Shown piece after piece: positions 59,335 to 64,000 of a stretch of 64,000 nt of DNA. The translations under genes and the position numbers were made by a program. Numbering within the stretch: position 1 is the first letter of the stretch; the number at the start of each line of letters is the position of its first letter. The stretch is from Rivibacter sp049446155. Lineage in GTDB: Bacteria; Pseudomonadota; Gammaproteobacteria; Burkholderiales; Burkholderiaceae_C. Where the stretch lies: the NCBI RefSeq assembly GCF_049446155.1, contig NZ_JBMSEE010000004.1, positions 62,001 through 126,000 of the forward strand, given 5' to 3'. Below the pieces are notes generated by a model. That model saw only the letters and a program-made list of their open reading frames with translations. It had not been told where the DNA came from and did not search any database.

Positions 59335-60333
59335 TCAGACCCGAAGCACCGCCGCGCCCGTCACGGCACCACCGCGCAGATCGTCCAGCGCGCGGTTGGC
59401 CTCGGCCAGCGGGTAGCTCGTGGTCGCCAGCGTGAGCTTGTGGCGCGCCGCCAGCGCAAGAAAGTCGATCGCGTCCTGGCGCGTCAGGTTGGCCACCGAT
59501 CTGATGCTGCGTTCCTGCCAGAGCGTGCGGTAGGCGAAGCCGGGGATGTCGCTCATGTGGATGCCGGCGCAGACCACACCGCCGGCCGGCGCCAGCTGGC
59601 CGAGTGCCTGCGGGACCAGGCGGCCGTCGGGCGCGAACAGGATCGCGCCGTCCAGCGCGCTCGGCGCGGCCTGCGTGCTGTCGCCCGCCCAGTGCGCGCC
59701 GAGGCGCCGCGCCAGTGCCTGCGCGGCCGCGTCGCCGGGGCGCGTGAAGGCGAACACGCGCCGGCCCTCGGCCAGCGCGACCTGGGCGATCAGGTGCGCG
59801 GCCGCGCCGAAGCCGTACAGGCCGACTGCCTTCGCATGCGGCGGCAGCATGCGCCACGCGCGATAGCCGATCAGCCCGGCGCACAGCAGCGGCGCCGCCT
59901 CCTCGTCGCCGTAGCCCGGCGGCAGCTCGAAGCAGAAGTCCTCGTGCGCGACGGCGTACTCGGCATAGCCGCCGTCGACCGACCAGCCGGTGAAGCTCGC
60001 GTTCTCGCACAGGTTCTCGCGCGCGCCGCGGCACTGCAGGCAATGGCCGCAGGTGCCGCCCAGCCACGGCACGCCCACGCGCGTGCCGAGCGCGTGGCGC
60101 TGCGCGCCGGGCGCGCGCTCGACGACGCGGCCGACGATCTCGTGGCCCGGCACGCGCGGCAGGCCGCGCGGCGGCAGGTCGCCGTCGAGCAGGTGCAAGT
60201 CGGTGCGGCACACGCCGCAGGCCAGCACCTTCAGACGAAGCTGCCCTTCGGCCAGCGGCGCCATCGGCAGGCGCAGCGGCGCGAGCCGAGTGCTGCCTTC
60301 GACGCGGGCCCAGGCCGCGTAGTCCGGCGGCAT
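59335..60333 (-). CDS. Zinc-dependent alcohol dehydrogenase
   Basis: A 332-residue MDR-family dehydrogenase. Catalytic zinc ligands in LACGVCRTDLHLLDGDLPPR and PGHEIVGRV; structural zinc loop CGHCLQCRGARENLC; Rossmann segment GLYGFGAAAHLIAQVALAEG. The AdhA-like form (alcohol to aldehyde, NAD-linked) is common in anaerobically induced sets. Its start overlaps the phaC stop (ATGA), so it is the last gene of a BON-phaC-adh operon. Confidence 0.92.
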   Translation of the reverse strand: MPPDYAAWARVEGSTRLAPLRLPMAPLAEGQLRLKVLACGVCRTDLHLLDGDLPPRGLPRVPGHEIVGRVVERAPGAQRHALGTRVGVPWLGGTCGHCLQCRGARENLCENASFTGWSVDGGYAEYAVAHEDFCFELPPGYGDEEAAPLLCAGLIGYRAWRMLPPHAKAVGLYGFGAAAHLIAQVALAEGRRVFAFTRPGDAAAQALARRLGAHWAGDSTQAAPSALDGAILFAPDGRLVPQALGQLAPAGGVVCAGIHMSDIPGFAYRTLWQERSIRSVANLTRQDAIDFLALAARHKLTLATTSYPLAEANRALDDLRGGAVTGAAVLRV

Positions 60334-62105
60334 CACTTCTCCAGCACGTAGCGGCCCGGCGCCGCGCCGAGAGAAGGCAGCATCGGCACCGGCTTGCGTC
60401 GCGGCGAGGAGTGCGCGGCGAGCCAGTCGAACCAGGGTGTCCACCAGGAGCCGTCGCGCAGCTCGGTGGTGGCCAGCCACTCGTCGGGCGCGATGTCGAG
60501 CCCGTCGCGCGCGCGGGTGCGCATGCGGTAGCTGCTGCGAGCCTGGCCGGGCGGGTTCACGATGCCGACGTTGTGGCCGCCCGAGGTCAGCACGAAGGTC
60601 TGCTCGGTGTCGGTGAGCTGGTGCAGCCGGTACACCGAGCGCCAGGGCGCCACGTGGTCCTGCACGGTGCCCACGCTGAACAGCGGCATGCGCAGCGCGC
60701 GCAGGTCGACGCGCGCGCCGTCGAGCCGCCATTCGCCGCGTGCCAGCGCGTTGTCGAGGTACATCGCGCGCAGGTACTCGGCGTGCATGCGTTCGGGCAG
60801 GCGCGTGCCGTCGGCGTTCCAGGCCATCAGCGCGCTCACCGGCGCGCGCTCGCCGAGCAGGTAGGTCGCCAGGCGATACGACCACACCAGGTCGCGCGAG
60901 CGGATCATCTGGAACGTGGCCTTGAGCTGGCGCTTGTCGAGGAAGCCGCGGCGCGCCATCTGGCTCTCGAGCCAGGCGACCTGGCTCTCGTCGGTGAACA
61001 GCGAGAGCTCGCCGGGATCGCTGAAATCGGTCTGCGCGGCCAGCAGGGTCAGCGTGGCGAGCGCGTCGGGGCGCTGTCGTGCCAGCACCGCGGTGCCGGC
61101 GGCCGCGAGCGTGCCGCCGAGGCAGTAGCCCACGACGTGCGCGCCGCGCCCCGGCGCGGCGCGGTCGATCGCCTCGAGCGCCGCCCGCAGGCCCAGCCGG
61201 TGATAGTCGTCCAGGCCGAGGTCGCGGTCCTCGGCCTGCGGGTTCTTCCAGGAGATCATGAACACCGTGAAGCCCTGGGCCACCAGCCGGCGCACGAGCG
61301 AATCGTCGGGCTCCAGGTCGAGCACGTAGTACTTCATGATCCACGCCGGCACGATGAGCACCGGCTCGGGATGCGCCGTGGGCGTGGACGGCGCGTACTG
61401 GATCAGCTCCATCAGCCGGTTGCGCAGCACCACGCGACCCGGCGTGGCCGCCACCTCGACGCCGACGCGATACCGCTCGGCGCCGGCCGGCGGGAGATCC
61501 TGCGCTTCGCGCCATACGTCGTCGATCGCATGCATGGTCCCGCGCACCAGGTTGGCACCGCCTTCGGCCAGCGTGCGCTTGATCGCCACGGGATTGGTCG
61601 GCAGCCAGTTCGACGGCGAGACCATGTCCAGCCATTGCCGGGCGGCGAATCCGACCATCTCTTCGTGGTGCCGTTCGACCCCTGGCACCGCGCTGGTGGC
61701 GCATTGCCACCAGGCCTGGCGCATCAGCAGGCCCTGTGCCCACCACGCGAAGGGCACCTGGCGCCACGCCGGATCGTCAAAGCGCTTGTCCTGCGGCAAG
61801 GGCTCGACGCACCAGGGCTGCTGCGACTCGCATGCGAGCTGCAGCCACCAGCGCCAGCCGAGCCGGGCCGCGAGTTCGATCAGCTCGGCCCGCTTGGCCG
61901 GCGACATGGCCAGATGCAGCGCCCAATCGGCGAAGGCGCCGAAGGCCGTGGCCGGCGCGATCGCCACCGAGGGCGCAGGCCACCAGGCCTGGGCGGCGCG
62001 TTCCAGCGACAGCCAGGCCTCGAACGAGGGCGTCGGTGCCACCCGGCGACCAAGCCAGGGGCTGTCCTCCCGCTCGCGCGTGCCGGCGCCCGCCTGCCGC
62101 ATCAC
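60333..62105 (-). CDS. phaC: Poly(3-hydroxyalkanoate) synthase
   Basis: A 590-residue PHA synthase that polymerises 3-hydroxyacyl-CoA. Lipase-like box GYCLGGT with catalytic Cys328; His in TSGGHNVGIVNPPG; Asp region GTVQDHVAPWRSV; PhaC N-terminal domain WLPTNPVAIKRTLAEGGANL. Length fits class I. It lies 32 bp after the BON gene and overlaps the dehydrogenase start. A phaC here, with no phaA/B, suggests a secondary synthase used as an electron sink when oxygen is scarce. In-frame ATG codons at 62105 and 62102 both possible. Confidence 0.92.
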   Translation of the reverse strand: MMRQAGAGTREREDSPWLGRRVAPTPSFEAWLSLERAAQAWWPAPSVAIAPATAFGAFADWALHLAMSPAKRAELIELAARLGWRWWLQLACESQQPWCVEPLPQDKRFDDPAWRQVPFAWWAQGLLMRQAWWQCATSAVPGVERHHEEMVGFAARQWLDMVSPSNWLPTNPVAIKRTLAEGGANLVRGTMHAIDDVWREAQDLPPAGAERYRVGVEVAATPGRVVLRNRLMELIQYAPSTPTAHPEPVLIVPAWIMKYYVLDLEPDDSLVRRLVAQGFTVFMISWKNPQAEDRDLGLDDYHRLGLRAALEAIDRAAPGRGAHVVGYCLGGTLAAAGTAVLARQRPDALATLTLLAAQTDFSDPGELSLFTDESQVAWLESQMARRGFLDKRQLKATFQMIRSRDLVWSYRLATYLLGERAPVSALMAWNADGTRLPERMHAEYLRAMYLDNALARGEWRLDGARVDLRALRMPLFSVGTVQDHVAPWRSVYRLHQLTDTEQTFVLTSGGHNVGIVNPPGQARSSYRMRTRARDGLDIAPDEWLATTELRDGSWWTPWFDWLAAHSSPRRKPVPMLPSLGAAPGRYVLEK

Positions 62106-62137
62106 GCGAGTCCCTGCGCCCTGCCAACAGGCCTCAC

Positions 62138-62788
62138 TCAGCCCACCGTCAGATCGTTGACCACCGCCCGCACGCCCGGGGCCGCGAACGCCGCGCCGAC
62201 GACCGCCTTGCGCTCGGCCAGCGAGTGCACCGTGCCGCGCAGCGTCACGGTGCCTTCGGCGATGTCGACCTCGACGCGCGCCGCTTCGCGCGCGGCCTGG
62301 CGCGCCAGCGCGTCCTTGATGCGCGCGGCGACGTCGGAGCGGGTCTTGCCGGAGCGGATCAGGATGTCGTTGCGCACCGCGGTCACGCCGATCAGGTGGC
62401 GAACCGCCTTGAACGCGGCCTGGCGCTGGTAGTCCCAGTCGACCTCGCCGCCGAGGGTGATCGCGCCGCGCTCGACCGTCACGCGCACGCGTTCGGCGGG
62501 CACCATGCTGTTCCAGCGCAACGCCTGCTCGGCCGCGGCGGCGATCTCGGTGTCGCTGCGCCGGTGCTCGGGCGAAAGCCTCACGTCCAGCTCGAGCGCG
62601 ATGGCCTTCACGCCCGCGACGCGATGCAGCGCGCGCTCGATCGCGTACTTGTCGGCCAGCGTGTCCAGGTGCCCGGCGAGCGTGACGACGCCCTCCTTGA
62701 CCGCCACGCCGATCGCCGTCGCGTTGACGGCAGGATCCCAGGAAAGTTCTTCAACGACATCGCGCTTGAGGTCGGCATCGGTCTTCAT
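62138..62788 (-). CDS. BON-domain protein with three repeats
   Basis: A 216-residue protein made of three BON domains (~5-70, ~75-145, ~150-216), each with a beta-alpha-beta plan: VVEELSWDPAVNATAIGVAV, ALRWNSMVPAERVRVTVERG, IKDALARQAAREAARVEVDI, and repeated G-x-VTL-x-G turns. No signal peptide, so cytoplasmic, unlike OsmY. BON domains bind membranes or ligands in osmotic and other stress. ATG 62788 has AAGGAG 8 bp upstream. First gene of the BON-phaC-adh operon, with two FNR-type boxes upstream. Confidence 0.9.
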   Translation of the reverse strand: MKTDADLKRDVVEELSWDPAVNATAIGVAVKEGVVTLAGHLDTLADKYAIERALHRVAGVKAIALELDVRLSPEHRRSDTEIAAAAEQALRWNSMVPAERVRVTVERGAITLGGEVDWDYQRQAAFKAVRHLIGVTAVRNDILIRSGKTRSDVAARIKDALARQAAREAARVEVDIAEGTVTLRGTVHSLAERKAVVGAAFAAPGVRAVVNDLTVG

Positions 62789-62824
62789 GGTCACGCTCCT
62801 TCGGCAGCACCTTGGTCTGTCGCG

Positions 62825-62865
62825 AATCTAGGCCGATCGGCCCCGGCACCCTTGCGCTGGATCAG
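62825..62865 (-). promoter_or_regulatory. FNR-type class II promoter of the BON-phaC-adh operon
   Basis: On the minus strand, box CTGAT-CCAG-CGCAA (62865-62852) and -10 TAGATT (62830-62825); spacing 28.5 bp. Predicted start near 62818, 30 nt before ATG 62788. One arm of each half-site departs from consensus. Confidence 0.65.
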
Positions 62866-62908
62866 AAGCGGTCGCCGAAGCGTGCGCCGCGGCGCGGTCG
62901 TGGCGCCG

Positions 62909-62922
62909 TTGACGGCCGTCAA
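62909..62922. promoter_or_regulatory. Perfectly palindromic FNR-type box
   Basis: TTGACGGCCGTCAA, fully palindromic, centred 57 bp upstream of the box of the BON promoter and 35 bp before the lipoprotein start. No good -10 lies at class II distance in either direction, so it may be a distal second site for the BON operon. Confidence 0.65.
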
Positions 62923-62950
62923 GCGGGTCGCGCCGCGAATCCCGGACCAT

Positions 62951-63592
62951 GTGCACGTGAGACACGCGTTCGACGAGCACCCCGATCGGCCGGTACCCCC
63001 CGGCGGGCGGCCGGCGCGACGGCGCACGCCGCGACTGGGCGCCGGCCTGGCGGTCTGGCTGGTGGCGGGTGGCTGCTCGTCGCTGCTGCCGCGCGGCAGC
63101 AATGTCGACGTGTCGCGGTTCGCCAGCTTCGAGGAGGCTCGCACCGCCTTCGAACAGGTGACCCCGTACCGCTCGACACTCGACGACCTGCGGCGCCTCG
63201 GCTTTGATCCGCAGTCCAGCGCGAACGTGGAGCAGGTGCCGTATCCGCAATGGGTTGCGATGCTGGTGCACCCGAGTGCCTCGCCGGACCAGTCGGACAC
63301 GGGCATCCGCGACTGCTTTGCGGCCGAGCGGGCCTGCCAGGCCTACGTCTTTCGGTTCTCGCGCAGCGACCGCGCCCGCAGCGGCGGCTTCCTGGCCGAC
63401 TTCTTCAACTTTCGCCGCGTCACGCACACGCAGGGCTGGCGCTTCGAGGGCGTGGCGCTGGTGCGCGACGGCCTGGTCCTGTTTCGCAACGTCGGCGGAC
63501 AGCCGCGTCTGCAATCCGTCGAGGACCGCAGGAATCCGCTCGGACCTCTGCAGTCGATCGGCGAGACGGCGCCACGCGAGCTCCGGCCCTGA
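62951..63592 (+). CDS. Putative lipoprotein
   Basis: A 213-residue frame; the start is unclear, with in-frame GTG at 62951 and 62957 and no strong Shine-Dalgarno. A hydrophobic stretch LGAGLAVWLVAGGC forms a lipobox (V-A-G-G-C region), so the mature protein is lipid-anchored at that Cys. After it: SRFASFEEARTAFEQVTPYR and DDLRRLGFDPQSSANVEQVP, resembling other uncharacterised proteobacterial lipoproteins. No enzymatic motif seen. Confidence 0.72.
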   Translation: MHVRHAFDEHPDRPVPPGGRPARRRTPRLGAGLAVWLVAGGCSSLLPRGSNVDVSRFASFEEARTAFEQVTPYRSTLDDLRRLGFDPQSSANVEQVPYPQWVAMLVHPSASPDQSDTGIRDCFAAERACQAYVFRFSRSDRARSGGFLADFFNFRRVTHTQGWRFEGVALVRDGLVLFRNVGGQPRLQSVEDRRNPLGPLQSIGETAPRELRP

Positions 63593-63621
63593 GCCGCGGG
63601 CGCACGGCGGCGACGATGCGC

Positions 63622-64000
63622 CTAGCGGATCAGCAGCATCGGCGTGTCGCAAAGCGACATCACCTTCGTGGCGACCGATCCCAGGACCAGTCCGGCGACG
63701 GCGCCGTGCCCGTGCGTGCCCATGACGAGGAGATCGAAGCCTTGCTGCGAGGCGAACGCCGCGATGGTCGGCCCAGGCGGGCCGACGCGATGGACGAAGG
63801 TGGCCGCCACGCCGTGCCGGTGGAAGAAGGCCCGGATCGGCTCGAACACGGTTTCGGCATCGTCCGCATAGAACTCCTCGGCTTGCCGAGCGTCGACGAA
63901 GGCCGCCGCGCGATGCGGAATTGCCGCCACGCAGTGCAGCACCGTCAGGCTGTGCCCAGGCTCCAGCCAACCGCCATGAGCGGCGATGAAGTCCAGCATG
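63622..64000 (-). CDS. Universal stress protein, 5' end outside the window
   Basis: At least 125 residues of a single-domain UspA-type protein with the nucleotide loop MGTHGHGAVAGLVLGSVATK (G-x2-G-x9-G-S) and C-terminal TPMLLIR. The usual first strand (a K-x-LLAVDGS-like segment) is missing, so the true start lies beyond 64000 and the ATG at 63999 is internal. It is more UspA-like than the two tandem-domain Usp proteins. Confidence 0.85.
   Translation of the reverse strand, partial: MLDFIAAHGGWLEPGHSLTVLHCVAAIPHRAAAFVDARQAEEFYADDAETVFEPIRAFFHRHGVAATFVHRVGPPGPTIAAFASQQGFDLLVMGTHGHGAVAGLVLGSVATKVMSLCDTPMLLIR

Overview
This 64 kb window is GC-rich chromosomal DNA of about 69-70% G+C by eye. It most likely comes from a betaproteobacterium of the order Burkholderiales, near the Rubrivivax/Leptothrix/Methylibium group. 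The evidence is the gene order rimP-nusA-infB-rbfA-truB-typA, a divergent tesA/ybbA-type pair, holC followed by a Pro/Ala-rich small gene, dense codon bias toward G/C, and the mix of polyhydroxyalkanoate, Usp and Crp/Fnr genes. I see no prophage, insertion sequence, CRISPR array or plasmid function.

Left part (1-32 kb) is mostly housekeeping. It opens with the end of holC, then an orphan branched-chain amino-acid binding protein, a LuxR-type regulator, an HMCES/YedK-type DNA-protein crosslink enzyme, and a LysR regulator divergent from an MFS/carboxymuconolactone-decarboxylase pair. A tRNA-Ser(GGA), a slipin/NfeD membrane pair, a large Arg/Lys/Orn decarboxylase and fabI follow. The translation/transcription operon rimP-nusA-infB-rbfA-truB-typA has a clear sigma70 promoter and an intrinsic-terminator-like hairpin in its leader. 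Then come an EamA transporter with a 3-hydroxyisobutyryl-CoA hydrolase-like enzyme, tesA and its divergent ABC ATPase, rlmB, a class III sirtuin, upp, a 2-hydroxyacid dehydrogenase/MFS pair and a penicillin-acylase-family hydrolase.

Right part (32-64 kb) is an accessory block that looks like a low-oxygen/energy-stress regulon. It holds three universal stress proteins (one cut by the window end), two carbamoyltransferase-like proteins that have lost the carbamoyl-phosphate loop, two short DksA/TraR zinc-finger proteins and two PaaK-like adenylate-forming enzymes. It also holds a Crp/Fnr regulator without Fe-S cysteines, a PAS histidine kinase with its response regulator, a MASE4 hybrid kinase, an HDOD protein, a REC-GAF-NarX-like kinase with a NarL-like regulator, an Mg2+-type P-ATPase, a CoA-ligase/GNAT fusion, and a BON-phaC-alcohol dehydrogenase operon. 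The unifying signal is in the intergenic DNA. At least seven promoters carry an FNR-type box (TTGAC/T-N4-NTCAA or a one-arm variant), and 28.5-29.5 bp downstream of its centre lies a -10 element of the form TAGGCT/TAAGCT/TAGACT/TAGATT. That is the geometry of class II FNR-activated promoters.

The strongest biological idea is that this block is one anoxia-induced module, partly built by duplication (Usp, carbamoyltransferase-like, DksA-like, PaaK-like pairs), with the carbamoyltransferase-like pseudoenzymes as its least explained members. All functions are inferred by reading; no database search was possible.
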